Assembly: GCA_002399285.1 (NCBI GenBank)
Contig: DHDI01000021.1
Coordinates: 1 to 27,442 of the forward strand
Length of the DNA: 27,442 nucleotides
Source: Thermoanaerobacterales bacterium UBA4880
GTDB lineage: Bacteria; Bacillota; Thermoanaerobacteria; Thermoanaerobacterales; UBA4877
Reading direction: 5' to 3'
Shown here: one piece after another, positions 15,976-24,429 of the stretch
Layout of the letters: each line of letters starts with the position of its first letter
Numbering within the stretch: the stretch's first letter is position 1
The notes under the pieces: model-generated
Seen by the model: the letters and a program-made list of their open reading frames with translations, nothing else
Database searches by the model: none
Told to the model about the DNA's origin: nothing
Made by a program: the position numbers and the translations under genes

Positions 15976-17381
15976 TCAAGGTATCTATAATGATCCAGAA
16001 TACTATTAATACCTTTTATGGCAACGGCTTTCTCAGCATCGTTTGTATCAAACTCTATAGATTTTTTTACAAAGCTCACAAAATCGCTCAGGCTGCTAAA
16101 ATCGGGAGCAACGCTTGACATCACGTCGCTTATCATTATCTTCTTTTCGTCAGGCTTTAATATGTCCAGCTTCACATCAACGTCCCGTATTATACTGTCC
16201 AGAACGTCATAAAGATCATCCGACGTTACGTCATAATAATCGCCGGCATTAAGATCCTCGTTTTCTAACGCGACTATGTTAAGATAATAAAAATAGTTGA
16301 TAAAGTCGACCAACTCATCCGTGAAGAAATCCCCCTCCTCCAGTTCCGAATTGCTCATGTTCTCGATTTTAAGGGAGTATCTTTTCAGTATGTCATACCA
16401 TTTGCGCGCGGCCGGTCTTATCTCATGAAGAATAGCTTTTCCCTCCGTATCCTGCTGTTTATCATCCAGATCCACGACATATCTGTGTGAAGTGTACACG
16501 AGCGGCTCCAGCTCAATAAGCGCCGCATAATCCATATCGAAATCAAGCAAAATTATCATGATCCGATTTAACGCCATTATATACGGCCATATTACTTCAC
16601 AGACCGTGTTCAGTATAAGCGTAAAATGATTCAATTCCTTACAGTATCTGCGCAATTTCCTGCCGGTCATCCTTCTATAATCATTCCCGGCATATGCCTT
16701 AAGGCGCTCGAAGTTCGGATTGCCCGATAAACTCTCGCCCTCATAATAATCTTCGTTTACTATACCATATATATCCGATATTTCCTCCAACACCCCGTCG
16801 GGATCCTCTTCTATCCTGCCCGACAGGGAATCCTGTATATAACTCAGGAAAAAGTCTTTAGTCACCCTCGTTGGAATGACAGATAAAATCTCCCGCTGCA
16901 TACTCTTTATTGTTTTTCCTTCCCTGTTCCTGAGCGAATTATAAAGGCCGCTGTAAAACATCTTTAGATCATACTTATGCCGATAGCGGTCATTTTTATT
17001 GCACCAATACGAATACAGGCGGAATATATGATTGGAATACGCGGATAAGAACCTGTATTCCTCATAGTAATTGAGCAGTGTCCTCTTTATCTGGTAAAGT
17101 TCATATATTTTTTTGCTCTTCAGTGCGCCTTCCATGTTCAAGATATGTTTAAAATTCATTACTATATCGTCGATATATAAAAACCTATCGGTAAGCTCAT
17201 CTTCCATACGGACATTTTCCAATACCCTCAAATTGCGCTTGGCATATACATATTCCTCAAATAGTTCTACCGAGGCGACAACATCGACCGCACCGATAAA
17301 TTTTCTATTTACGTTATTTGCAGCCGATATGTCCTCCGCGAAATACTCATTAAATTTTTTGTCTTTATTTTTTTCCTTCAT
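15972..17381 (-). CDS. Large helical protein of unknown function
   Basis: A 469-residue protein with no family I can name. The sequence is rich in charged and aromatic residues (many Tyr, Asp and Glu), predicted mostly alpha-helical, with no signal peptide. One hydrophobic helix (about 260-285, containing VIWPYIMALNRIMIILLDF) could be buried or membrane-associated. No catalytic motif stands out. It begins at the ATG at 17381 after AGGGGTG, and has its own promoter just downstream of the flagellar operon's terminator. Its neighbours (flagellar chaperones upstream, membrane protease downstream) do not define a role. Confidence 0.8.
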   Translation of the reverse strand: MKEKNKDKKFNEYFAEDISAANNVNRKFIGAVDVVASVELFEEYVYAKRNLRVLENVRMEDELTDRFLYIDDIVMNFKHILNMEGALKSKKIYELYQIKRTLLNYYEEYRFLSAYSNHIFRLYSYWCNKNDRYRHKYDLKMFYSGLYNSLRNREGKTIKSMQREILSVIPTRVTKDFFLSYIQDSLSGRIEEDPDGVLEEISDIYGIVNEDYYEGESLSGNPNFERLKAYAGNDYRRMTGRKLRRYCKELNHFTLILNTVCEVIWPYIMALNRIMIILLDFDMDYAALIELEPLVYTSHRYVVDLDDKQQDTEGKAILHEIRPAARKWYDILKRYSLKIENMSNSELEEGDFFTDELVDFINYFYYLNIVALENEDLNAGDYYDVTSDDLYDVLDSIIRDVDVKLDILKPDEKKIMISDVMSSVAPDFSSLSDFVSFVKKSIEFDTNDAEKAVAIKGINSILDHYRYLD

Positions 17382-17414
17382 GTTGCAAACACCCCTGCAG
17401 CAGATTTTGTCTTT

Positions 17415-17443
17415 AGTTTAGCACAAATTTAATTGACAGGCAA
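17415..17443 (-). promoter_or_regulatory. Promoter of the 469-residue protein gene
   Basis: The minus strand reads TTGCCT (17443-17438), a 17-nt spacer and TAAACT (17420-17415), right after the flagellar operon's terminator and 34 nt before the start codon. Confidence 0.6.
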
Positions 17444-17450
17444 TGACGGT

Positions 17451-17478
17451 AAAAATAAAAAAGGGGCTAACCCCTTTT
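17451..17478 (-). terminator. Terminator of the flagellar operon
   Basis: AAAAGGGG (17459-17466) pairs with CCCCTTTT (17471-17478) around a 4-nt loop that includes the stop codon of the last flagellar gene. On the minus strand a TTTTATTTTT tract follows. Confidence 0.88.
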
Positions 17479-17847
17479 ATCAAGATAGTTGCCCCTGTCT
17501 CCCATGTCTACATATAAAGACTTCATCTGACGCTTTTCCGTCTTTATCAGGCTGATTTTTTTATTCAGCATATCAGCCATATCCATAAGCTTGTTCCGGT
17601 TTCTTTCATCTACGGTCATGATCTTTTTCTGCAGATCCCTCAGATCATCCGTGGCATGCGTAGTCTTATCAACGACATCCTGCACATTCAATAGGTCTAT
17701 TTTATTTATTACTTTCTGTTTCTCTCCTATAAGGGCAGTCAACGAATCAAAATCTGAATTGTCAATAGCTTCTTCCTGTTTCTTCGAGAGCGAATAAAGT
17801 TCCTCAAACAGATCCGCCTTGGTATCCGTCGTCATATTTCCCTCCAC
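17467..17847 (-). CDS. FlgN/FliT-like flagellar chaperone
   Basis: A small helical, coiled-coil protein (126 residues) directly after fliS, the position where FliT- or FlgN-type export chaperones occur. It is rich in Lys, Asp and Glu, with long heptad-like helices (about 10-60 and 70-115) and IGEKQKVINKID, typical of FlgN-like proteins. The family call rests on helical content and position, not a sharp motif. Three starts are possible. ATG 17865 overlaps the fliS stop but has a poor ribosome site. GTG 17847 lies 7 nt after GGAGG (chosen). ATG 17835 lies 4 nt after GGAGGG. Confidence 0.72.
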   Translation of the reverse strand: MEGNMTTDTKADLFEELYSLSKKQEEAIDNSDFDSLTALIGEKQKVINKIDLLNVQDVVDKTTHATDDLRDLQKKIMTVDERNRNKLMDMADMLNKKISLIKTEKRQMKSLYVDMGDRGNYLDKRG

Positions 17848-17861
17848 CGGTATTCCTCCAA

Positions 17862-18224
17862 TCATACCTTTTTTTGCGCCTCAGCCCACGTACCTCTTAA
17901 ATCTTTAATCAACGGCAGTATCTGCAGTAACTTCTCTTTATCTTTTGAAATATTTGCCTGTACCAACATATCTGTAAAAAAGCCGTACAATTTATCCAGA
18001 TCCTCTGATATCTTGTAACTCATATCCAAACTTGAGCGAAGTTCGGTTATTATATTCTCCGCTTTCAATATGTCCATATTGGATTCCTCAAAATCCATAT
18101 TGTCGATCGATGCAGCAGCCCTGTTGATAAATTTTATACATCCGTCATACAGCATTAATATCAACTCTTGCGGCGTGGCTGTCATGACCGAATTATTCAT
18201 ATACTCATTGTAATAATTAAGCAT
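17862..18224 (-). CDS. fliS: Flagellar secretion chaperone FliS
   Basis: Binds flagellin in the cytosol and hands it to the export apparatus. The 120 residues include the typical start YNEYMNNSVMTATPQELILMLYDG (in two parts: 4-15 and 16-27) and the four-helix length of the family. It is 19 nt downstream of fliD with the ribosome site AGGGGGG. A flagellin gene is not in this window. Confidence 0.95.
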   Translation of the reverse strand: MLNYYNEYMNNSVMTATPQELILMLYDGCIKFINRAAASIDNMDFEESNMDILKAENIITELRSSLDMSYKISEDLDKLYGFFTDMLVQANISKDKEKLLQILPLIKDLRGTWAEAQKKV

Positions 18225-18243
18225 GGTGCCCCCCTATCGGCCG

Positions 18244-19728
18244 TTATTGAAACTGTTGACTAAGCCACGCGCTCTGTGCGTTCATCTGGCTTATCATTTG
18301 TTCCATTTGTGTAAACTGGCTGTAATACCTATCCTCGATATCTTTGAGTCTGTCCTGCGTATCTAAAATTCTGTCGTTTAGATCCCTTATCTGGTTGGCC
18401 ATGTAACTCTGATCATATAGATCAGTGCCAAGATAGTCGCCCGAATTCTTTTTTATCTTGCTCAGGCCGTCGTCTATCTGCGTATTCAGACCGCTCATAA
18501 TGTTCTTCATGAGGCTTATAGCTGCATCGGGGTCGCTTTCGACCGCATTCTTGAGTTTATCATCGTCTATGTATAGCTTGCCGTTCTCATACCACTGACC
18601 CGTCGTGACGCCTAAGTCCGTCAGCCTGTCGTATGCCGGATCCGCCCCGTCTACCTTCGAATATATGGATTTCCTCATGGAAGTGAGCAGATTTGACAGT
18701 ATGGAGTCGTTATTTAAAAGGCCGGCTTTTGCTTTTTCCTCCCACTCCTCCTGCTGCTTATCTGAAAGCTGCTCCCTCTGATCGTCTGTCAGAGGCATAC
18801 AATCATTGTCCTTTTTCTCCGAGATCTTTGAATTTATCTCGGCTATAAGGTCGTTATAGTCGTTTAATATACTCTTGATCTGATCGTATATATGACCGTT
18901 ATCGTCATTTACCGTTAACGTAGTTGAGCCCGTACTGCTCAATGAGATACTCAGACCGTTTATCTGAAATGAATTATTTGACTGGGTAAGCGTGGCGCCG
19001 TTGAATTCAAAGACAGCATCCTTTCCCGTTGATGACTCAGGAAGATTCATAATCTGGCTAAGAAAGTCCTTTGCCCCGTCGCTCGTGTCGACGGAAGCGT
19101 CGGTATAACTGAGCACGTTCGAGCTCCCCGTGGTATTGGACATTATGGAGAAGCGGTGTATATTTTCGTCATATGAAGCCGTCACGCCAATGCCGGCCTT
19201 GTTTATCTTGGAAGCCAGCGTAAATACGGTGTCGGTAGAGAAATTCACCGAAATATCTTTGCTGCTTGTCCCATTTGAAATGGCGAACTCACCCGTTTCG
19301 TCGGTTATACCGAACTGTTCAGCCAGCGTCATCACGGTCCCGTCTGATTTATAGGCACTGGGCAAATCATCGGTTCCGGTCATATAAGCCGCCGAGGCCA
19401 GCTGCGATACGTTTATGGCATATGTCCCGTTGACCGCAGACGAGCCTGCCGTTACGCCTGCGACGGTATTGTTGCTTACGCTTACGGTTTTTGCCTTGTA
19501 AGAGGAAGAAAGCTCCATATTGAAAACTTTCTGTTTAAAGGCATATATCTTCTTTGCCAGATCAGTATAATCCTGCTGTTTCCACTGCAAGAGCGTCTTA
19601 TTCTGATTGAGTCTGTCCAGCGGTGCGCTCTGCGCCTTCATAAGGTTTTTGATTATGGTTTCATAATCTATGCCGGAGGCCAGGCCGCTGATCCGGTTAA
19701 AATTGATTGAATCCAATGTGCTGCTCAT
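18244..19728 (-). CDS. fliD: Flagellar filament cap protein FliD
   Basis: Hook-associated protein 2, which caps the filament tip and helps flagellin fold into place. It has 494 residues. The N-terminal region RISGLASGIDYETIIKNLM (12-30) is the conserved FliD_N start. Variable central domains follow, and a C-terminal coiled region (about 380-494) has DRILDTQDRLKDIEDRYY, typical of FliD_C. A central insert (about 295-335, KKDNDCMPLTDDQREQLSDK and following) is rich in charged residues. The ribosome site GAGGGGG is well placed. It lies between flaG and fliS. Confidence 0.96.
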   Translation of the reverse strand: MSSTLDSINFNRISGLASGIDYETIIKNLMKAQSAPLDRLNQNKTLLQWKQQDYTDLAKKIYAFKQKVFNMELSSSYKAKTVSVSNNTVAGVTAGSSAVNGTYAINVSQLASAAYMTGTDDLPSAYKSDGTVMTLAEQFGITDETGEFAISNGTSSKDISVNFSTDTVFTLASKINKAGIGVTASYDENIHRFSIMSNTTGSSNVLSYTDASVDTSDGAKDFLSQIMNLPESSTGKDAVFEFNGATLTQSNNSFQINGLSISLSSTGSTTLTVNDDNGHIYDQIKSILNDYNDLIAEINSKISEKKDNDCMPLTDDQREQLSDKQQEEWEEKAKAGLLNNDSILSNLLTSMRKSIYSKVDGADPAYDRLTDLGVTTGQWYENGKLYIDDDKLKNAVESDPDAAISLMKNIMSGLNTQIDDGLSKIKKNSGDYLGTDLYDQSYMANQIRDLNDRILDTQDRLKDIEDRYYSQFTQMEQMISQMNAQSAWLSQQFQ

Positions 19729-19747
19729 ACTTAAAGCCCCCTCTTCA

Positions 19748-20107
19748 CTATATATAGTTATCCATGACCAGGCCGGCGATCTTCCATATCTCGGCGACCA
19801 GATCCAGAATTTTTTCCGGCGGTATTTCCTTTAGAACCTCATTGGTCTCATCGTCAACTACCTTGACCATTATCTCATGGGTAAACTTGTGCACGGAAAA
19901 TTCCAGATGGGTGCTGTGCCCGATCAGCTCTTCCCTCGCCTTTTCCACATTCTTCTTGTATTGATCCTCGCTGACGAGTTCCCTCTTCACACAACAAATA
20001 TTTTTATTGGCCGCATTATCCGCCATCTCATCATTGAGAGGCTTATTTTTAAATTGAACGGGATTATTTTTTATCATGGAAACGTCACAAGCCATACTTA
20101 TAGCCAT
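19748..20107 (-). CDS. flaG: FlaG-family flagellar protein
   Basis: A 119-residue protein whose C-terminal half (about 65-119) carries the FlaG signature: LEFSVHKFTHEIMVKVVDDETNEVL split around the turn, then EIPPEKILDLVAEIW. FlaG affects filament length in some bacteria; its exact role is poorly known. It is the first gene of the flaG-fliD-fliS operon. The ribosome site AAGGGG is 8 nt from the ATG, with a sigma-D promoter about 35 nt upstream. Confidence 0.92.
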   Translation of the reverse strand: MAISMACDVSMIKNNPVQFKNKPLNDEMADNAANKNICCVKRELVSEDQYKKNVEKAREELIGHSTHLEFSVHKFTHEIMVKVVDDETNEVLKEIPPEKILDLVAEIWKIAGLVMDNYI

Positions 20108-20139
20108 AATAACAACCCCTTATAACATTCTGAATATAT

Positions 20140-20166
20140 ATATCGGCCCAATCATTATTTATTTTA
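20140..20166 (-). promoter_or_regulatory. Sigma-D (sigma-28) flagellar promoter
   Basis: The minus strand reads TAAA (20166-20163), exactly 15 nt, then GCCGATAT (20147-20140). This matches the Firmicute sigma-D consensus (TAAA-N15-GCCGATAA) except for the last base. It lies just upstream of flaG, so the late flagellar genes here should be under sigma-D control. Confidence 0.9.
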
Positions 20167-20249
20167 TATCTATTTTTAAACTCTTTGTTTAAAAAATTAT
20201 TTAAAAGGAGAAACGCCTAAATCGTACGCTGCGAAGCCCTTTTATATCC

Positions 20250-20278
20250 TTACGCTAATGCTGTATATAGTATATAAT
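20250..20278 (+). promoter_or_regulatory. Possible promoter of the DUF4364 gene
   Basis: TTACGC (20250-20255), a 17-nt spacer and a perfect TATAAT (20273-20278), 18 nt from the start codon. The -35 box is weak. Confidence 0.5.
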
Positions 20279-20295
20279 AAAGAAGAGGTGATAGC

Positions 20296-20808
20296 ATGTC
20301 AAATATGCACGAGATAGCCGAAAACAAGCTCATCATTTTATATATGCTGAACAGGGCAAAGAGACCGCTTACACAGGATCAGCTGACCGAGATAATTCAA
20401 AACGGCGGCTACATGAACTACTTCATATTTGTACAAAGCCTGAATGAACTAATAGAAGGGCTTTACGTGGAGAAGATCAGCCAAATGTATAAGATCACCC
20501 TCAGAGGCACGCAGATCTTAAATATGTTTACAAACAGGCTGCCTAAACCGACCATGAGGGATATAGACGAATATGTCGCCCAACACCGTGAATCCTTCAA
20601 AAGGGATACGGAAATATTTGCAGAGTTCTATAAGATATCCGATAAACAGTATATAGCCAATCTTAAGGTGATAGAAAACGAAATGGTATTGATAGAGCTG
20701 AATCTAAACGTACCTACCTCGGAACAGGCGGCACAGATATGCAAGGTGTGGAAGAACAAGGCAAAGGATATATACCCCTATCTGCTGAACAGCCTGGGGA
20801 ATGAATGA
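20296..20808 (+). CDS. DUF4364 family protein (winged-helix-like)
   Basis: A 170-residue protein typical of Clostridia. The N-terminal part (about 8-75) looks like a winged helix: LIILYMLNRAKRPLTQDQL, then YFIFVQSLNELIEGLYVEK, then YKITLRGTQIL. The C-terminal part (about 100-170) is an alpha/beta domain of unknown role. The DUF4364 assignment is from recollection of the family pattern. It probably senses or binds nucleic acid, but no function is established. The ribosome site AGAGGTG precedes the ATG. It converges on the permease gene. Confidence 0.82.
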   Translation: MSNMHEIAENKLIILYMLNRAKRPLTQDQLTEIIQNGGYMNYFIFVQSLNELIEGLYVEKISQMYKITLRGTQILNMFTNRLPKPTMRDIDEYVAQHRESFKRDTEIFAEFYKISDKQYIANLKVIENEMVLIELNLNVPTSEQAAQICKVWKNKAKDIYPYLLNSLGNE

Positions 20809-20846
20809 CATATGGAGGACAAGCGGGACATTGGGCCTTTTAAATC

Positions 20847-22235
20847 TTAGCCGGCAATTTTCCTCTTTTTATAGCGTGTAAAGATCGCATTGCCTATCAA
20901 TCCGAATATGATCGGCCCTCCCGCAACCTCCGACTCATAGATCACTATGTCCCTTGTGCCGAGGCCTGCCAAGGGTATCAGTGGAAGGACTATAGCCAGT
21001 ATTACCGATATGAAGCCCAATGCCGCCACCAAATAAGCACCCGCCATGCCGCCCGGTACGGTAAACGGCCTTTTTATATCTTTGTATTTCCTTCTTAAAG
21101 TAATAAATGCGCCAAACATAAATAAATAGGGAATAAAATATGTAATGGTCGTCATCATTACTAATACCTCATATATATTTTCCACCGACGGCAAAAAGCT
21201 TGTGAATACCACTATCGCACTTACCAATAACGCCTGGATGATCATTGCGTTCTGCGGCATCCCGTCTTTATTCAGTCTGGTAAAATACTCCGGCATGATT
21301 CCACTTTTAGTACTTTCAAAAAACATTTTTATCGGTCCCACGGACCAAACGCTGACCCCTCCAAGATTTCCTATAAAGAGCATGATCACTATCGCAGGAA
21401 CTAAAGCGGGCAAATCAAGTTCTCTGCCGATCACTTCGATAGCCTGCATTATTCCGCTTGCCGCACCGATTTTATCGGGAGAAACCATGAACGTGATCGA
21501 CATGGTCCCCACGATATAGATGACAGATATGATAGCTCCCGATATGAACATAGCCAAGGGAAACGTCCTTTGCGGGTTTTTAGTCTCGCCCGCCAGTGTG
21601 GGAGTCAATTCCATACCGGCCATTGCGAACATTATCGTTGATAAAAATGACACGTTTGCCATTGATCCAAAGTTAGGCATCATATTTGGCAGGGAATATC
21701 TTACCGGCATCGGCTTTTTCCAAACAAATACGGCCACAAAAGACAGTATTATCAGGACTAACCCGGGAAGTATGGTCCCGAATATGCCACTTAAATCTGA
21801 AAGCCACTTGCTGATGTTCATACCGTTAAGATTAAGCAGCGTGACACCCCAAAAAATTATCAGTATGACAGCCGAAATGTAAAGCTTATTATTCTGTAAA
21901 TCGGGATTGATCAAATAGGAACCGGTGACCGCGATAAATGTAAGTAAAGAGGGATAATAAAACAAATTATTTGTCCAGTAAAACCACGACGTAATAAAGC
22001 CCCATTTTTCTCCGTACGCCCTCTCGGCCCACACATACAGGCCGCCCTCCTCAGGCCAGGCCGCCGCAAGCTCCGCGGATACAAGCCCGGATGGAATGAA
22101 AAACATGGCTGCGGCAAATATCCAGAATATAACGGCCGACGGGCCGTAACTCGCTGCGATCGGCAGCCATCTCAGGCCGATTATTGCCGTCACGTTCATC
22201 AAAACTATATCCCATAGACCCATCGTCTTTTTCAT
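20847..22235 (-). CDS. APC-superfamily amino-acid permease
   Basis: Integral membrane transporter of 462 residues with about 12 hydrophobic segments. It starts MKKTMGLWDIVLMNVTAIIG, the usual first helix of APC permeases. It contains the loop AAWPEEGGLYVWAERAYG and later TPTLAGETKNPQRTFP, as seen in the amino-acid antiporter group that includes glutamate:GABA exchangers. The substrate cannot be inferred. The frame extends upstream to 22286, but the ATG at 22235 follows AGGAAGG with good spacing and fits the family. No partner decarboxylase is nearby. It is the last clear chromosomal gene before the accessory region. Confidence 0.9.
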   Translation of the reverse strand: MKKTMGLWDIVLMNVTAIIGLRWLPIAASYGPSAVIFWIFAAAMFFIPSGLVSAELAAAWPEEGGLYVWAERAYGEKWGFITSWFYWTNNLFYYPSLLTFIAVTGSYLINPDLQNNKLYISAVILIIFWGVTLLNLNGMNISKWLSDLSGIFGTILPGLVLIILSFVAVFVWKKPMPVRYSLPNMMPNFGSMANVSFLSTIMFAMAGMELTPTLAGETKNPQRTFPLAMFISGAIISVIYIVGTMSITFMVSPDKIGAASGIMQAIEVIGRELDLPALVPAIVIMLFIGNLGGVSVWSVGPIKMFFESTKSGIMPEYFTRLNKDGMPQNAMIIQALLVSAIVVFTSFLPSVENIYEVLVMMTTITYFIPYLFMFGAFITLRRKYKDIKRPFTVPGGMAGAYLVAALGFISVILAIVLPLIPLAGLGTRDIVIYESEVAGGPIIFGLIGNAIFTRYKKRKIAG

Positions 22236-22676
22236 ATATATCCCTTCCTCTGCATAATGAGCGATATAAACAATGGGACGCATCATATCAACAAGTCTTA
22301 TCTATTTATGCCCTATTTTGACAAAAAAAATCACCTATCTTTACTGACAATAGTGTGATCCGCATTTTCCATGTATTGATTTTATCATATAAAAATATTA
22401 ATGTTCGGAGTGGAATTATAGGACTTGAAAAAACACAGTAATATCAATGGTTTGCAGGCAATCGGCAAGTGGTATTTCCATTAAAAATCTAATTTGAGCA
22501 TAGACGCCGCCCAAAGGAGAGACTATGGGCGGCGTTTCTATATAGACTTTATAAACTAAAATATTGTGTAAACGATTATGTTGGGTCCCCGAGCCCATCG
22601 GTCACATACCTACGTAAATATAATAGGCCGCAGAAATACGCATCAATACATAGATAACCTTATCATTCAAATATGA
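22236..22676. other. Noncoding junction between permease and accessory operon
   Basis: No credible gene is seen in these 441 bases. They contain the permease leader, an AT-rich stretch (about 22290-22410), and the left copy of the accessory-region hairpin (22501-22545). A low-information tail to the nuclease stop follows. A chromosome/element boundary probably lies here, but I could not identify an attachment core or recombinase remnant. Confidence 0.5.
22501..22545. repeat. Left copy of ICE-leader hairpin repeat
   Basis: CGCCGCCC (22505-22512) pairs perfectly with GGGCGGCG (22527-22534). The loop contains AAAGGAGAG, and GTTTCTATATA follows. The sequence matches 25124-25166 in the same orientation, apart from a few substitutions and a 2-nt length difference in the loop. 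The two copies bracket the winged-helix/nuclease operon. Confidence 0.85.
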
Positions 22677-23405
22677 TTATTCTTCGGAACGTTTAAGTGT
22701 TTTACGCTTTTTGGATGGAGCAATCGGATTAATTTTTATAAAAAAGCAATGGATCAAATGACCATTATTATGTATGTCATATATCTCCGTGCCTTGGGCT
22801 GCGACAACAATATTATCTCTCTGAGTATTATCAAAAATAAGATAATAACCTGCGTTATAGCCTTGTGAATCAAGATAGGATGACAACTCGACTATGCCGT
22901 CGTGATAACGCTCTTGATCATGCCATATCTTTGTTTCGATAATCGTTTCTTCTGTTGGATATATTAAATCTGAATTGCCACCGGACATCTGAGCTTCACG
23001 AAAGCCCCTAGGGCGTAGATAAGTTTGTACAAGAGATCGTCCTGTTTCCTCTTGAGGATTTTTCGACACCTGAAAGGCCGGATAAACACTACCCTCAACA
23101 AATACCTTAAAGTTAGATATTGCGGTATATATATCAGGTTTTGCAGGTATGTATGCTTCATTATCGCATATTTCAGTTATTATATTAACCGCCAATTTTT
23201 CCTCATTAAGGTCATTACCCGCCATAAATGATTTGTACTTCTTGAGGGCTTTCTTTATAGCATCAACAGATAGAGTATTATCCTGAAGCATTTTCGCACA
23301 TTGCGAGCCAAAAGCTAAAGCGAATTTTTCGCTTTCAAACACATAGCCTCTCTTATTGCAATAGTCCTGCACTAAACTAATAAGAAACTTCGTGTTATCC
23401 CTCAT
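22677..23405 (-). CDS. Putative PD-(D/E)XK-family nuclease
   Basis: A 242-residue protein, last in the five-gene operon. Residues 119-195 show the layout of the PD-(D/E)XK fold: an acidic helix (E119/E120), GGNSD with D146, then E157-T-K159 in TIIETKIW, and a following helix GIVELSSYLDSQGYNAGYYL. The 'ETKIW...ELSSYL...GYYLIFD' pattern resembles the nuclease domain attached to AAA-ATPase/DUF1703-type proteins. The N-terminal part (1-115) is helical and unassigned, and the C-terminal tail is Lys/Arg-rich (SKKRKTLKRSEE). Its start overlaps the preceding winged-helix gene by 4 nt (ATGA), indicating coupled translation. Nuclease activity is inferred; no methyltransferase or helicase is adjacent. 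Confidence 0.72.
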   Translation of the reverse strand: MRDNTKFLISLVQDYCNKRGYVFESEKFALAFGSQCAKMLQDNTLSVDAIKKALKKYKSFMAGNDLNEEKLAVNIITEICDNEAYIPAKPDIYTAISNFKVFVEGSVYPAFQVSKNPQEETGRSLVQTYLRPRGFREAQMSGGNSDLIYPTEETIIETKIWHDQERYHDGIVELSSYLDSQGYNAGYYLIFDNTQRDNIVVAAQGTEIYDIHNNGHLIHCFFIKINPIAPSKKRKTLKRSEE

Positions 23406-23773
23406 TTTGAAGTTTCCTTTTTTAGCTGCCGTGAAATCTTAAAAATCGTTTCCATCTTTGTATGTTGAAATATTTTGCCACTATTATTATATCTGACTAA
23501 CTCAATTAAATCGAGTTCTTCAAGCCGCTTGGTTTTACCAGTAACAGTAGCATTACTTTTTCCGATTGCTTCTGCAATTTGTTGTTGGGTTTTCGATCCA
23601 TCAACTTCAAGATATACCTGCTTTAAAACTGGATCAAGGCCTAACTGCTCAAGGTAATCGGCAAGCATAGCTTTACCATTTACTCTAAGCAACCGTTCCA
23701 GTGTTCTATCCATAGAATCAACTTTATATTTTATATGGCCGATTGCGGCGCTGAGTTCATCTGATTCTGCCAT
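23402..23773 (-). CDS. Winged-helix protein 4 of the nuclease operon
   Basis: 123 residues. An N-terminal amphipathic helix (about 5-40, with IGHIKYKVDSMDRTLERLL) is followed by a MarR/ArsR-like winged helix (about 48-97: KQVYLEVDGSKTQQQIAEAI, then GKSNATVTGKTKRLEELDLI) and a basic tail. It shares architecture with the other three winged-helix proteins of the operon but is the most diverged. A good ribosome site (GGAGGTG) precedes the ATG. It lies 15 nt after gene 3 and overlaps the nuclease gene by 4 nt, so it may be the subunit that pairs most closely with the nuclease (inference). Confidence 0.82.
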   Translation of the reverse strand: MAESDELSAAIGHIKYKVDSMDRTLERLLRVNGKAMLADYLEQLGLDPVLKQVYLEVDGSKTQQQIAEAIGKSNATVTGKTKRLEELDLIELVRYNNSGKIFQHTKMETIFKISRQLKKETSK

Positions 23774-23788
23774 GCAAACACCTCCTTA

Positions 23789-24094
23789 CTAAAATACTCG
23801 TTTTGGATTCTTTGCCTTACCATTAAGCTCTACGAATTCAATAAGACCAACTTTTTCAAGCTGTACGGCAAACTTCCTGACGGCCTCAGAGGACACTTTA
23901 ACAGTATCGGCAATAACCTTATAAGGGTTTTCTCCGTCAAACATATCATACATTTGTCGTCTTTGGTCAGTCGTAAGATACGTTCTTTCAATATTTTCAT
24001 TGAAACTCTGGAGCTTGTCCTGCGAAAGAATAGTCAAAAGTTTACGAACCTGCGTGAGTTCATCAAGTATTTGCTTTGCAATGTAATCGTCCAT
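23789..24094 (-). CDS. Winged-helix protein 3 of the nuclease operon
   Basis: 101 residues. An N-terminal helix (about 5-38, with KQILDELTQVRKLLTIL) is followed by a winged helix (about 40-90) containing TDQRRQMYDMFDGENPYKVI and SSEAVRKFAVQLEKVGLIEF. The TDQRR-x2-Y-x3-DGE block is nearly the same as in protein 1, showing common ancestry. It ends soon after the wing. Its ATG overlaps the stop of gene 2 by one base (TAATG), with GGAGGTGAGG upstream. Confidence 0.83.
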   Translation of the reverse strand: MDDYIAKQILDELTQVRKLLTILSQDKLQSFNENIERTYLTTDQRRQMYDMFDGENPYKVIADTVKVSSEAVRKFAVQLEKVGLIEFVELNGKAKNPKRVF

Positions 24095-24429
24095 TATCCC
24101 TCACCTCCTTGTTCATCGACACTAATTACAGATAGACCATACTCGGCAGGATCAAATGCTGCCTTAAATCTACCTTTTCGTTGGGCAGGTACTACTATTC
24201 CTTTCAGGGCCCATTGCTTCCAATAACTCGTTATTGTCGATATGGATATTCCGGCCACTTTTGCTATATCACGTGTAGTGTTTTCTCCGTTAGACAACTC
24301 ATAAACAATTTTCCTCGTCTTGTCACTGAGTTCTGTATTAAGAGCAGCCATAATTTGAGGATGGTTAATGAATTTATATATTTTTAGAAATTCAGCAAAC
24401 ATTTCCTGAAGCCGATCATTGTCACCCAT
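24094..24429 (-). CDS. Winged-helix protein 2 of the nuclease operon
   Basis: 111 residues from the ATG at 24429, which follows GGAGGTGGAG; the open frame extends further upstream to 24468 but that part overlaps gene 1 heavily. It has an N-terminal helix (about 5-30, LQEMFAEFLKIYKFI), then a winged helix (about 34-82) with LSDKTRKIVYELSNGENTTR and ISISTITSYWKQWALKGIV. The third helix STITSYWKQW is a plausible DNA-reading helix. The C-terminal tail (83-111) is unique to this member. The start overlaps gene 1 by 8 nt. Confidence 0.8.
   Translation of the reverse strand: MGDNDRLQEMFAEFLKIYKFINHPQIMAALNTELSDKTRKIVYELSNGENTTRDIAKVAGISISTITSYWKQWALKGIVVPAQRKGRFKAAFDPAEYGLSVISVDEQGGEG

Noticed and set aside
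22290..22320. TTGTCA near 22315 on the minus strand as a permease promoter
   Set aside because: No acceptable -10 box is found at 16-18 nt spacing.
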